DNA from: Meridianimaribacter flavus
GTDB taxonomy: Bacteria; Bacteroidota; Bacteroidia; Flavobacteriales; Flavobacteriaceae
Assembly: GCF_004366715.1 (NCBI RefSeq)
Contig: NZ_SOQZ01000004.1
Coordinates: 310,001-374,000 of the forward strand
Length of the DNA: 64,000 nt
Reading direction: 5' to 3'
The position numbers and the translations under genes are program-made. Of this stretch, positions 25,883 through 34,227 are shown piece after piece. The notes beneath the pieces were generated by a model. That model was not told where the DNA came from and made no database searches. It saw only the letters and a program-made list of their open reading frames with translations. Positions within the stretch are counted from its first letter, which is position 1, and each line of letters starts with the position of its first letter.

Positions 25883-26529
25883 TTTAATTCTTTAAGTATT
25901 TCATCAATATTCAGTATTTCATTTTCGTAAAACTTTATTAATCTGTCAAAAGCAGGAAGTAGTTCGAATTCATCGTCATTAATTTTTACCCAACCAATTT
26001 TTTTAAATTCTGTTAAAGCAGATTTCACTTCCCTATCAATGGCTTCATCATTAAGCTTTCCTGGACTTTTATTCTGTGATTTTGCTATTAATCTATAAAG
26101 GCCTGGTTTTATATCCTCGTAATCAATACGAATCTTTTTCTTTAACTCTGAAATAGAATGTAAGTCTACTTCTTTCTGAATATTTATTATTTCATAAATT
26201 ATGAAACCAATGATTATATGTTCGTTTTTTAAATAATGTCTATGGTCACTAACAATATTCCCTCTACTATTAGGGTCATTAAAATCGAGATAGTAGTATT
26301 TGTCTGGAAATTCACCGCCAGATGATAATTCAACTTTAAATAACTGTTTGTAATAGAGTTTTAAACTTTCTTCGTTTTCAACGATATAATTATAAAGTGC
26401 AGTTTGTTTGCCTTGTTGCTGAATATGTACACCATCTTTCAGTTTATAATCAATTTTAGCAAACAACTCTACTGTATCACTATTATTTAAAAAACTATCT
26501 ATTGAAACTTCTGTACTTCCATTTTCCAT
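25879..26529 (-). CDS. jetB: Wadjet/condensin subunit JetB (MksE-like)
   Basis: 216 residues, of the MksE/DUF4194-type accessory subunit that binds the kleisin. Helical, with winged-helix-like pieces: HYLKNEHIIIGFIIYEIINIQKE, then EIDREVKSAL-like sequence DEAIDREVKSALTEFKKIGW and the terminal FELLPAFDRLIKFYENEI. It overlaps jetA by 31 bp upstream and jetC by 4 bp downstream, so translation of the set is tightly coupled. Confidence 0.8.
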   Translation of the reverse strand: MENGSTEVSIDSFLNNSDTVELFAKIDYKLKDGVHIQQQGKQTALYNYIVENEESLKLYYKQLFKVELSSGGEFPDKYYYLDFNDPNSRGNIVSDHRHYLKNEHIIIGFIIYEIINIQKEVDLHSISELKKKIRIDYEDIKPGLYRLIAKSQNKSPGKLNDEAIDREVKSALTEFKKIGWVKINDDEFELLPAFDRLIKFYENEILNIDEILKELK

Positions 26530-27839
26530 AGAGTAATGTCTTTGAAATTGTTATTTATTTCTAATTCACCTTTTACTGATAAATTAATTCTCTGTTTATT
26601 CCTTACGATTCTTACAACATTAAAGAGAGCTGTTATAGCCACTTGAATATCATTTTCTTCATTCAATATTTGAAAAAATAATTGACTTAATTGTACATTT
26701 TGGTTTAACTCAATTTGAGATAGAATAAGATTTTCCCAGTCCGATATTTTCTTTTGCTGCGATATTCTTTTTTCTACCTTTTCTTTGTTCTTCCTTATTA
26801 AGTTTTGATTTTGTTTATATACTTGAACTTTTCTAGGTTTAGAGGGGAAAAGCTCAATATCTTTTCTCAAAATTGTAAAACTTGGTGTGTCAATATGGAC
26901 AATTGGTGCTTTAAGATTGTTAGGGAAAATAATTTCCTTTTTGCTATCTACAATTTGAATAGTACTCTCATCTAAAACATGTCTTAAAAACTTTTGAACT
27001 TTTGAATTGAATTTAGGCCTATTTAATGCTGAAAATAATTGCCTTATTCTTGGTTGTATCCTTTCAAGCCTTTTATCTATAGTAGTCAGACGCCTATTAG
27101 TGTAACTTATAAAAGAGTTAACATCAGAAATTAAGTCATTGATATGTGAATCATCAATATTTCTTTCTTCTAAAAGTGTTCTTATAATCTTGGTTTGTTC
27201 ATAGGCAGATCTTAATTCTTTATTTTGCTCTTTTGCATTATCCAAGCTCGATTCAACACCTCTTAAAACATCAATAAACTTTTGTTCAGAAAAATTAGTG
27301 TCTTCTTTAAGTTGCTCAATTGAATTAGCAATGTGCTTTTCAAGAAAATCAATCTGCTCTCTTAATTTAGGTTCAAAATTTTTATAATGAAGCTCCAACC
27401 AATCTTTTAATTTTTCTGTTTCATCTTCTTTGATATTCTTTAACAAAGAAGTAATATCTGTACATAGAACTTTTATTTTGGTTGGGTTAAACGCTCCTTT
27501 TAGTATTGTTTTAGCATGTTCACAAAATTTATAGGCATAATCTTTAAAAACATACTTTTGTGTTTCTTGATTATAGTCTAAAAAATATTCTTGTAGAGAA
27601 TATATATACCTTCCATAATCTTCTGTTTGTTGTCTTACCTGATGTCCGAAAACTTTGATAAAAGCATTATGTATATCTTTTTCGGTAAACTCTTTATCTA
27701 TAGAATTGAACTCAATTAGTTGTTCGTATAAGTATATAATTGCTAATCCTATTTCTCGTTGAGGAAACAGTTGATTATATGTCTCTTTTTCCTTTATTTC
27801 ATTGAAGAAATTAAACTCTATTTTACTATTATTTTGCAA
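26499..27839 (-). CDS. jetA: Wadjet kleisin subunit JetA (MksF-like)
   Basis: 446 residues. An N-terminal winged-helix-like part (about 20-110) is followed by long helices (about 130-260) and a C-terminal domain, the architecture of MksF/JetA kleisins that bridge the SMC arms. First gene of the operon. The only plausible start is a TTG at 27839; the frame upstream to 27878 contains no ATG. Two hairpins (27869-27890 and 27900-27940) precede it. Family assignment rests on gene order, size and domain pattern more than on single motifs. Confidence 0.78.
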   Translation of the reverse strand: MQNNSKIEFNFFNEIKEKETYNQLFPQREIGLAIIYLYEQLIEFNSIDKEFTEKDIHNAFIKVFGHQVRQQTEDYGRYIYSLQEYFLDYNQETQKYVFKDYAYKFCEHAKTILKGAFNPTKIKVLCTDITSLLKNIKEDETEKLKDWLELHYKNFEPKLREQIDFLEKHIANSIEQLKEDTNFSEQKFIDVLRGVESSLDNAKEQNKELRSAYEQTKIIRTLLEERNIDDSHINDLISDVNSFISYTNRRLTTIDKRLERIQPRIRQLFSALNRPKFNSKVQKFLRHVLDESTIQIVDSKKEIIFPNNLKAPIVHIDTPSFTILRKDIELFPSKPRKVQVYKQNQNLIRKNKEKVEKRISQQKKISDWENLILSQIELNQNVQLSQLFFQILNEENDIQVAITALFNVVRIVRNKQRINLSVKGELEINNNFKDITLWKMEVQKFQ

Positions 27840-27868
27840 TTTTAATTTGATAATTGAATAAACAAAAA

Positions 27869-27890
27869 AGCCAATGACATATCATTAGCT
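27869..27890. terminator. Terminator-like hairpin in the jetA leader
   Basis: On the minus strand AGCTAATGA, loop TATG, TCATTGGCT, then TTTTTTG. The 9-bp stem and T-run are terminator-like. It lies 29 bp ahead of jetA and 104 bp after the ATPase gene, so it ends that gene or attenuates the Jet operon. Confidence 0.65.
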
Positions 27891-27899
27891 ATAAAAAAC

Positions 27900-27940
27900 T
27901 TTGTATAGTTAAGGGGAATTTCGCACCCTAAATATACAAA
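27900..27940. promoter_or_regulatory. Inverted repeat upstream of the Wadjet operon
   Basis: Perfect 8-bp arms TTTGTATA (27900-27907) and TATACAAA (27933-27940), with partial pairing continuing inwards (TTAAGGGG / CACCCTAA). The minus strand also reads TATATTTA, a near -7 element. Candidate operator or promoter of the Jet operon. Confidence 0.5.
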
Positions 27941-27994
27941 TTATGTAATTGATTTATTACGGTTTACCATATTTTGTTGCAATTTGACTGTTCA

Positions 27995-28657
27995 TTAAAT
28001 TCTCTTGTCTTTACTTTCCTTATCAAACGCTATCAAATTAAATAGTTGACGCATTCTAGAGCGTACACGATTACCATATCTGATTTCTAATTCTTGTGCA
28101 TTGAGGTTGGTTGTACAGTGGGTTTTTATTTTACTCTTCAGAAATAAATCATAACGCGATAAGAGGATTTCACCCATTACATTACAGTCTTTACCATAGT
28201 GTCTTCCTGATGGTTCTACACCTAAATCATCAAAGCAATAGAACTTATCATTTCCATAATCTTCAATAGTTTTATAGCCTAAATGATTAAAGCTAAATAC
28301 TGTATTTCTACAAGGAATGATTTTATAAGATTTATGATGTGGTACGATATGACGCAATAATTTCATTAAACTTGTTTTGCCACAACCTACCGGTCCTGTT
28401 AATAGAATACCTTTATCAACATCTATATTTTGTTTTTTACAAGCTTCAGAGTCTTGAATGAAATAAATACACAACTTGTAAAGTATAACCTCATCTTCAT
28501 TATAGATTTTAAAGCTATCACCGAACAATAGTTTTCCTTTAACATTGAGATAATTTAGAATTTTATCAAAATCATATTTTATGAGATTATCTTTTAATTC
28601 GCCTAATTGGTACTCAATTCCTTTTTCTGTAATTATATGCGGTGTTTTGGTTATCAT
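27995..28657 (-). CDS. DnaC/IstB-like AAA+ ATPase
   Basis: 220 residues with a P-loop GPVGCGKTS in GILLTGPVGCGKTSLMKLL, Walker B YCFDDLG, and arginine-rich C-terminus (RYGNRVRSRMRQLFNLIAF), as in helicase-loader or IstB-type ATPases. It overlaps the upstream winged-helix gene by 4 bp. Bacteroidota islands often carry this pair, probably for element replication or helicase loading. It does not belong to the Wadjet set. Confidence 0.75.
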   Translation of the reverse strand: MITKTPHIITEKGIEYQLGELKDNLIKYDFDKILNYLNVKGKLLFGDSFKIYNEDEVILYKLCIYFIQDSEACKKQNIDVDKGILLTGPVGCGKTSLMKLLRHIVPHHKSYKIIPCRNTVFSFNHLGYKTIEDYGNDKFYCFDDLGVEPSGRHYGKDCNVMGEILLSRYDLFLKSKIKTHCTTNLNAQELEIRYGNRVRSRMRQLFNLIAFDKESKDKRI

Positions 28658-29190
28658 AATGGTTCGTTATAATCTTTATCATTACTTACATTAAGGTTGT
28701 CCATATTTGGGACAGTGCTACTTTGTTTGCTCTGGTTTTTAAAATCTTCTAAATCTGAATTTTTAATTTTTTTGTTTGAGCTGTTTATATTGTTTATTCC
28801 TGTTTTATTATGTTTATATTTAGGTACCAATGCTTGTCCAGTGGTTGTCTCAATTTTGGGACTGTGCTGGTACAGTACTTGTCCAGAGCTTGTCCAATTT
28901 TTGGTTAACTTAATTCTACTGCCTCTATATGGATTGTGTGACGGTTCGTATTCTATATAACCGTATTTATGCAACTCTTTTAAGCAACGATGATAGGTAG
29001 ATTTAGAACCTATTTTAGATTGTTTCATTACCTCATCACGAATTACAAAAAACTCTTCAGGAAACCGTGTGCTATTCCAAACCTGAAATAGCGCCATATA
29101 CAAACTTATATGTGTTGGATTTAAGCGGTTGTCTTCTAAAAAATGTTGAAATATGGTGTTGAGATGCGTGATATAATTAACTTCTGCCAA
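28654..29190 (-). CDS. Winged-helix replication/regulatory protein
   Basis: 178 residues, starting at TTG 29190; the frame has a stop at 29205 and no ATG between. A DNA-binding winged helix is at about residues 25-90 (LNPTHISLYMALFQVWNSTRF ... SYHRCLKELHKYGYIEYEPS, seen as KSTYHRCLKELHKYGYI), then a low-complexity polar tail rich in Asn/Ser/Lys. Such proteins with a DnaC-like partner are typical replication-initiation modules of mobile elements. No RepA-type catalytic motif is seen. Confidence 0.65.
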   Translation of the reverse strand: MAEVNYITHLNTIFQHFLEDNRLNPTHISLYMALFQVWNSTRFPEEFFVIRDEVMKQSKIGSKSTYHRCLKELHKYGYIEYEPSHNPYRGSRIKLTKNWTSSGQVLYQHSPKIETTTGQALVPKYKHNKTGINNINSSNKKIKNSDLEDFKNQSKQSSTVPNMDNLNVSNDKDYNEPL

Positions 29191-29195
29191 GACAT

Positions 29196-29474
29196 CTAAA
29201 ACTTATTATGAATTCGATTTTCTTCCATTACCTTAACGATTTCCTCATAGTCATAATAGATTACACCGCCTACTTTGGTATATGGTAGTGTTCCATTAAT
29301 TCTTAAGTTTTGTAATGTACCTGGTGAAATACTCAATAGTTCTCTAACTTCTGGTGACTTAAGCCATTTCTTTTGTTTGAAACCTGTTTGAGTATCAAAT
29401 AATATTTTGATGTCGTTTAGTAATTCATGTCTAAATTCTTGTAGATCTTCAGTAGTGATAATTGTTGCTGCCAT
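29196..29474 (-). CDS. Helix-turn-helix (MerR/excisionase-type) DNA-binding protein
   Basis: 92 residues with a HTH_17-type winged helix: KKWLKSPEVRELLSISPGTL then RINGTLPYTKVGGVIYYDYEEI. Proteins like this act as excisionases or regulators in Bacteroidota elements. It starts the three-gene replication/regulatory set, 5 bp ahead of the winged-helix gene, and its upstream region contains several palindromes. Confidence 0.85.
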   Translation of the reverse strand: MAATIITTEDLQEFRHELLNDIKILFDTQTGFKQKKWLKSPEVRELLSISPGTLQNLRINGTLPYTKVGGVIYYDYEEIVKVMEENRIHNKF

Positions 29475-29825
29475 AATTAAAAGTTTAAGGTTAAAATAAC
29501 TACCACATCAAACTTTCGTTTTCAGTGGTAGCTATTAATATGATTTAGCTCACTAACCTTTATATTTTATTAAATCGGTGTTCGTGAATCTGCGATTTGC
29601 TGCGCTAAATCTTGATTTGACTTTCGTTAGGCAAAGATGAAGTACTTTATTGAGGTTTATTCAATAGTTGCACCCAAGGTTGGGTGATTTAATTTGCTAA
29701 TAATTAATGATTTAAAATGAATTGATTTGAATTTTCAACTACTTATTACTACAGTCAAATACAAGCAATAAAAATTATAAGTAGAACATTTTTAGTATTA
29801 CCCAAGTTGGGTTCGACTAGGGATT
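29475..29825. promoter_or_regulatory. Regulatory gap with palindromes between HTH and rteC-like genes
   Basis: 351 bp, no gene seen. It holds an inverted repeat CTACCAC / GTGGTAG (29500-29506, 29525-29531) just before the HTH gene, the palindrome CACCCAAGGTTGGGTG (29671-29686) and a second ACCCAAGTTGGGT (29800-29812). The two ACCCAA-TTGGGT sites look like paired operators for one regulator, perhaps the RteC-like or HTH protein. Confidence 0.55.
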
Positions 29826-30680
29826 TTATTGATCAGATTCTTCATACCTTTTAATTAAACTTTCTTTAAGCTTATCAATAAATTTGGTGTTGTTAGATTT
29901 TCTCGCTCTAATTTCAATAAATGTGTGATAGTAATTACCTAAATCGATATTAAAAATTTGCTCACAAACTGCTGCCATTTCTTTAATATCTGCAGTACCA
30001 CTATTTATTACTCCACTGCTATGCAATGCGTAAATTAATTCTATTAAATCAGTTTTATTTCCAGTCCAAAATAATTTTGATTGTTTTTGAAATGGATTAA
30101 TACTTGTTTCCATGTTATTGCTATTAATTAGTTTATCAGTTTCTTTTTTTAGGTGAATTATAAGCATATCATAAGCAATTATTGTAGCTACAGTACTATC
30201 GTAACTTGTAGAAAATTGGGGGTCTGTAAAAAAATGAAATGTTTCTGGATGCAACCGAATATCTGCTTTTCCTCTAACGAAATATTGCGCATCTAAATAT
30301 GTAGCTCCGCGTCTATAATAATGATAGAATTCTAAATTATCATTAAAATAAATTTGAAGTTTATCTATGTGATTATTTAGATATTTAGCTTGGGATTTAT
30401 TACTACTTCTAGGTCGTTTACTTTCTATATTAAACAACTTAACATAGTAAATTAGCTTACTAAACACCTGCGGTTTTATTTCTTTAAAAAACTTTATTTC
30501 ATCATCAATAGAATTGAAATTATTCTTTAAAGCAATATCTCTTATTTTTTGAAGAGCACGTTTTGAGATTTTAATACCTTCTTCGGCCTTATATAATATA
30601 TCCTCATTTTCAGATTCAAGAAAATCTAAAGCAGAATCTAAATCTGAAAGTATGGTATGTACTCTTTTTGGGGTAGGCAT
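29826..30680 (-). CDS. RteC-like regulatory protein
   Basis: 284 residues. The C-terminal part LFWTGNKTDLIELIYALHSSGVINSGTADIKEMAAVCEQIFNIDLG (positions about 205-250, seen in pieces) matches RteC, the regulator that drives excision of the Bacteroides conjugative transposon CTnDOT. N-terminal half is helical (YHYYRRGATYLDAQYFVRG is also family-like). It probably controls excision or mobilisation of this element. It stands alone between the HTH and UvrA-like operons. Confidence 0.82.
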   Translation of the reverse strand: MPTPKRVHTILSDLDSALDFLESENEDILYKAEEGIKISKRALQKIRDIALKNNFNSIDDEIKFFKEIKPQVFSKLIYYVKLFNIESKRPRSSNKSQAKYLNNHIDKLQIYFNDNLEFYHYYRRGATYLDAQYFVRGKADIRLHPETFHFFTDPQFSTSYDSTVATIIAYDMLIIHLKKETDKLINSNNMETSINPFQKQSKLFWTGNKTDLIELIYALHSSGVINSGTADIKEMAAVCEQIFNIDLGNYYHTFIEIRARKSNNTKFIDKLKESLIKRYEESDQ

Positions 30681-30765
30681 TGATATTTTACATAAATCAA
30701 AAATTCTTACACTTTACCTCGCAAAGTCTTTACAGCATTCAGAATTTATAATATGTTGAAGTAGG

Positions 30766-33030
30766 TTATGAGTTAGTTGTATTATAATCTTTTAAGTATT
30801 TAGCGGTATAACTGTTTTTATTTTTTTGCAATTGATTTGGTGTTCCTTCAAAAATTAATTCACCTCCATTTTTACCTCCTTCTGGTCCTATATCAATAAT
30901 CCAATCAGCATTATTCATAATATCTAAACTATGTTCTATGACAATTACTGAATTCCCTTTATTCACTAACTTTTCTAGTAGTTCAATGATTTTAGTAATA
31001 TCCGATAAGTGTAAGCCAGTTGTAGGTTCATCTAGAATATAAATGTTTCCTTCTTTGTGTAATTCACTTGCTAGTTTTACACGTTGACATTCTCCACCTG
31101 AAAGGGTTGATAATGGTTGTCCTAATTGTAGATATCCTAAACCTACTTCTTGTAATACTTTTAGCTTCTTTAGAATTTTACTATCTGTAAAGAAATCTAT
31201 CGCCTGATTTACGGTCAATTCTAAAACATCTACTATCGTTTTATTATTCAGCTTATATTTTAGAACGTCTTTATCATATCGATTGCCATTACATTTTTCA
31301 CAATTAGTTTTAATAGAATCCATAAATGCTAAATCCATTAAAATATATCCTAACCCTTTACAGTTTTCACAAGCACCATCTGCATTAAAGCTAAATAAAG
31401 AGGCTTTGGTATTAGGATTATGCTCTGCAAATAATTCTCGAATTTGGTCGAATACACCTGTGTATGTTGCTGGATTTGAACGTATAGATTTACCAACTGG
31501 CGATTGGTCTATAACAATTGCTTCAGAATATCTACTTAAAAACTCTTTGTGGATTAGTGAACTCTTACCTGAACCAGCAACACCTGTTACACAAACAAAT
31601 ATGTTAGATGGTATTTTAACATCTATATTTTTCAAGTTATTTGCAGTGGCATTTTTGATTTCAAAAAAGTCTTTCCAAGGTCTAAAGTTCTTCTTTACTG
31701 TTATCTTTTGTTTTATGTATTTACCAGTTAAAGTATTAGCATTTGATAGTTCTTTATAGCTTCCTTGAAAAACAACCTCACCACCTTTGCTTCCTGCATG
31801 TGGTCCCATATCAACAATATGGTCTGCTATTTTAATTAAATCAGGGTCATGCTCAACCATTAATATGGTATTCCCCTGGTTTCGTAATTCTTTTAATAAA
31901 CTTGCAACTAAAGCTACATCTCTAGGGTGTAAACCAACACTAGGCTCATCTAAAACATATAGCATTTCTGTTAAGCTATTACCCAACTGTTTTGCTAATT
32001 GAACACGTTGTGCTTCACCACCAGATAAAGTTCCTGTTGCTCTAGATAAGTTTAAATAACCTACACCTATTTTAATAAGGTTATCAGTTCTTTTTATTAG
32101 CTGTTCTAAAATGGTTTCTGCTTCTTCACTTTTAATGCCCTTAAAGAACTCTAATAATTCTGTAAGTTGAAGTTCACCCAATTCATGAATATTCTTCTGA
32201 TTGATTTTACAGTCTAATGCTTCTTTTTTTAATCGCGCTCCGTTACAATCTGTACAAGTTGTAGTCTTAACAAACTGCGTTATAATTTTTTGTCTTGACT
32301 TTGAAAGACTATTAAAATCTTTCTTGAGAAATCCTCTATTGATTTTGGTAACAATTCCATTAAAATTGGCATCAAAACCTTGTTCTCCTTCGCTTAATTT
32401 AAACTTGATACCATCAGCATAAAACAGTGTTTCTTTTTCCTTATCAGAATACTCTTTTAAAGGTTTGTCAGCATCAAAAAAACCTGTGTTTATGATTATT
32501 TTCCAAGCGAGAGAATTCACTTTAAAATCAGGAAAAAGTATAGCTCCTTGTTTTAAAGATTTGTTCCAGTCTATAATTCCATTGATATCTAAATCATTTA
32601 TAGTTCCAGCACCTCCACATTTTGGACACATGCCCTCAACAGAATTTGGTGAAAAGTGATTAGACATACCGACTGCAGGAATTCCTATCCTAGAATATAA
32701 CAACCTTAAAAAAGCTGAAATTTCAGAAAGTGTACCAACATTAGAGCGCGAATTACCTACAATTCTTTTTTGCTCTAAAAGTATTACAGGCGATAGATTT
32801 ACTATTGAATCGTAATCGGCTTGGTCGTATTTAGGTAAACGACTTCTGGCAAATGTGCTGAACGTGTCGTACAACTGCCTTTGTGCTTCAGCTGTTATGG
32901 TTTCAAAAACTAATGATGACTTACCTGAACCAGACAATCCTGTAAAAACAACCACTTGATTTCTTGGTATCTCAACATCTATATTCTTTAAATTGTTTTG
33001 TCGTGCGCCTTTTATTTGTATGTGTTTCAT
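30766..33030 (-). CDS. UvrA-like ABC ATPase (short, drug-resistance type)
   Basis: 754 residues with two ABC ATPase units. Walker A GLSGSGKSS and GVAGSGKSS, two ABC signatures LSGGEAQRVQLAKQL and LSGGECQRVKLASEL, Walker B YVLDEPSVGLHP and YILDEPTTGLHL, and zinc-finger cysteines (CPKCGGAG, CTDCNGARL, CENCKGLGY, CEKCNGNRY). It lacks the extra domains of 940-aa UvrA, including most of the UvrB-binding part, so it belongs to the short UvrA2/DrrC class associated with resistance to DNA-binding drugs. Last gene of an operon with a TetR regulator and a DHFR-like protein. Confidence 0.9.
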   Translation of the reverse strand: MKHIQIKGARQNNLKNIDVEIPRNQVVVFTGLSGSGKSSLVFETITAEAQRQLYDTFSTFARSRLPKYDQADYDSIVNLSPVILLEQKRIVGNSRSNVGTLSEISAFLRLLYSRIGIPAVGMSNHFSPNSVEGMCPKCGGAGTINDLDINGIIDWNKSLKQGAILFPDFKVNSLAWKIIINTGFFDADKPLKEYSDKEKETLFYADGIKFKLSEGEQGFDANFNGIVTKINRGFLKKDFNSLSKSRQKIITQFVKTTTCTDCNGARLKKEALDCKINQKNIHELGELQLTELLEFFKGIKSEEAETILEQLIKRTDNLIKIGVGYLNLSRATGTLSGGEAQRVQLAKQLGNSLTEMLYVLDEPSVGLHPRDVALVASLLKELRNQGNTILMVEHDPDLIKIADHIVDMGPHAGSKGGEVVFQGSYKELSNANTLTGKYIKQKITVKKNFRPWKDFFEIKNATANNLKNIDVKIPSNIFVCVTGVAGSGKSSLIHKEFLSRYSEAIVIDQSPVGKSIRSNPATYTGVFDQIRELFAEHNPNTKASLFSFNADGACENCKGLGYILMDLAFMDSIKTNCEKCNGNRYDKDVLKYKLNNKTIVDVLELTVNQAIDFFTDSKILKKLKVLQEVGLGYLQLGQPLSTLSGGECQRVKLASELHKEGNIYILDEPTTGLHLSDITKIIELLEKLVNKGNSVIVIEHSLDIMNNADWIIDIGPEGGKNGGELIFEGTPNQLQKNKNSYTAKYLKDYNTTNS

Positions 33031-33036
33031 AAAATT

Positions 33037-33600
33037 TTATACTCTTTGAAGTAGCCAGTTTAATCCTTTGTAAAAATCTTTGATAGTTAATACTCCCAAA
33101 TCTGTTTTTTCATTTTGAGAAGCTGCAGCTAATACAAAACCATGAGTATAATCAACAATTATGTCAGCAAATAGAATTCCTTCTTTTTCATCATTTACTA
33201 ATGAAATAGCGTGTTTCCTAATCTCATCGGTTAAGCGAAATAACTCCTGGTTAATTAATGAGTGATCTGTCAATAATAATCTTGATACATTAGGATGTTT
33301 AAATACACATTTACAATAGTTTCCTAACAATTGCTCAATCGCTTCTTTAGAATCTTCAGTTGCTGAAATACTATTCACATCTTTATAGACAATATCAACA
33401 AGGCTCTTTATTATATCATGACGAGTACCAACATGATGTTTTAAAGCCATTGCAGTAACACCAAATACTTTAGCTAATTTTCTAAATGAAAGTTCTTTTT
33501 CACCTTGTTCATCAAGAATTTTAAGCGCTTCTTTTAGAATTTCATCTTTAGATAAAATCAACTTATCATTTGTTGGTCTTCCTATAGTATTGCTTGACAT
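33037..33600 (-). CDS. TetR-type transcriptional regulator
   Basis: 187 residues. The N-terminal HTH is SKDEILKEALKILDEQGEKE then LSFRKLAKVFGVTAMALKHHV, in the TetR-with-TetR_C style. It lies 6 bp before the UvrA-like gene and 2 bp after the DHFR-like gene, so it probably represses its own operon. The 13-bp palindrome at 34179-34191 is a candidate operator. Confidence 0.9.
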   Translation of the reverse strand: MSSNTIGRPTNDKLILSKDEILKEALKILDEQGEKELSFRKLAKVFGVTAMALKHHVGTRHDIIKSLVDIVYKDVNSISATEDSKEAIEQLLGNYCKCVFKHPNVSRLLLTDHSLINQELFRLTDEIRKHAISLVNDEKEGILFADIIVDYTHGFVLAAASQNEKTDLGVLTIKDFYKGLNWLLQRV

Positions 33601-33602
33601 AC

Positions 33603-34154
33603 TTAACTATTTACTATGCGATAATGATTTTGTATGAACCCAAATTTCATTGGTTTTGATGTGATTAATTCTAAATCAATATCCTTTTCTAGCTCTCCGA
33701 ATAATCTTTTACCTTTACCAATAAGAATTGGTATTTGAGTAAGCGTAATTTCACTTACTAAACCTTTACTTATAAATGACTGAACTAACTTACCACCATC
33801 AACATATATTTTCTTTAAATCATTTTCATAAAGAAACTTCATAAGTTCATTAGGATCTAGATTCTTGATAGTAACTTTATTCTGCAGTTCTCCAGGAACG
33901 TCATCTTGCGTTAATGTTCTACTCATTACATAGGTATGCATTTTATATGGCCATTGGTCAAAACCAATTACAGTTTTATAAGTGCCACTTCCCATAACAA
34001 GCGCATCTATATTCTCTGTAAACTCTTCGAAACTATTGTCATTTTCATCAACTCCATACTTCATTAACCAGTCTAATGAGTTATCCTCTCGTGCTACAAA
34101 ACCATCTAAACTTGCAGCCATAAAGACATATCCTTGTGAATAACTTTCTTTCAT
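33603..34154 (-). CDS. Dihydrofolate-reductase-family (RibD C-terminal-like) protein
   Basis: 183 residues. MAASLDGFVAREDNSLDWL, VMGSGTYKTVIGFDQWPY, and KKIYVDGGKLVQSFISKGLV followed by EITLTQIPILIGKGKRLFG are the signatures of the RibD_C / YyaP-type reductases. NADPH-dependent reductase by family; the substrate is unknown. First gene of the operon with TetR and the UvrA-like ATPase. Confidence 0.9.
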   Translation of the reverse strand: MKESYSQGYVFMAASLDGFVAREDNSLDWLMKYGVDENDNSFEEFTENIDALVMGSGTYKTVIGFDQWPYKMHTYVMSRTLTQDDVPGELQNKVTIKNLDPNELMKFLYENDLKKIYVDGGKLVQSFISKGLVSEITLTQIPILIGKGKRLFGELEKDIDLELITSKPMKFGFIQNHYRIVNS

Positions 34155-34174
34155 ATTTATAAAATTAAAAAGTG

Positions 34175-34191
34175 TAAATATACAGTGTATA
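34175..34191 (-). promoter_or_regulatory. Promoter and palindromic operator of the DHFR-like/TetR/UvrA operon
   Basis: The perfect odd palindrome TATACAGTGTATA (34179-34191) overlaps TATATTTA on the minus strand (34175-34182), a near-consensus -7 element, 21 nt before the ATG at 34154. It is well placed as the TetR operator. Confidence 0.55.
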
Positions 34192-34227
34192 ATTTAATTT
34201 ATATAGATTTGATTAGTTTTAATAAAC

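Noticed and set aside
27995-29474. Winged-helix/ATPase/HTH genes as part of the Wadjet operon
   Set aside because: They lie upstream in the same direction but are separated by a terminator-like hairpin, and such trios are standard replication/regulatory genes of Bacteroidota islands.
31283-31759. 158-aa plus-strand open frame within the UvrA-like gene
   Set aside because: Antisense to an intact UvrA-like gene with two ATPase sites; no independent support.
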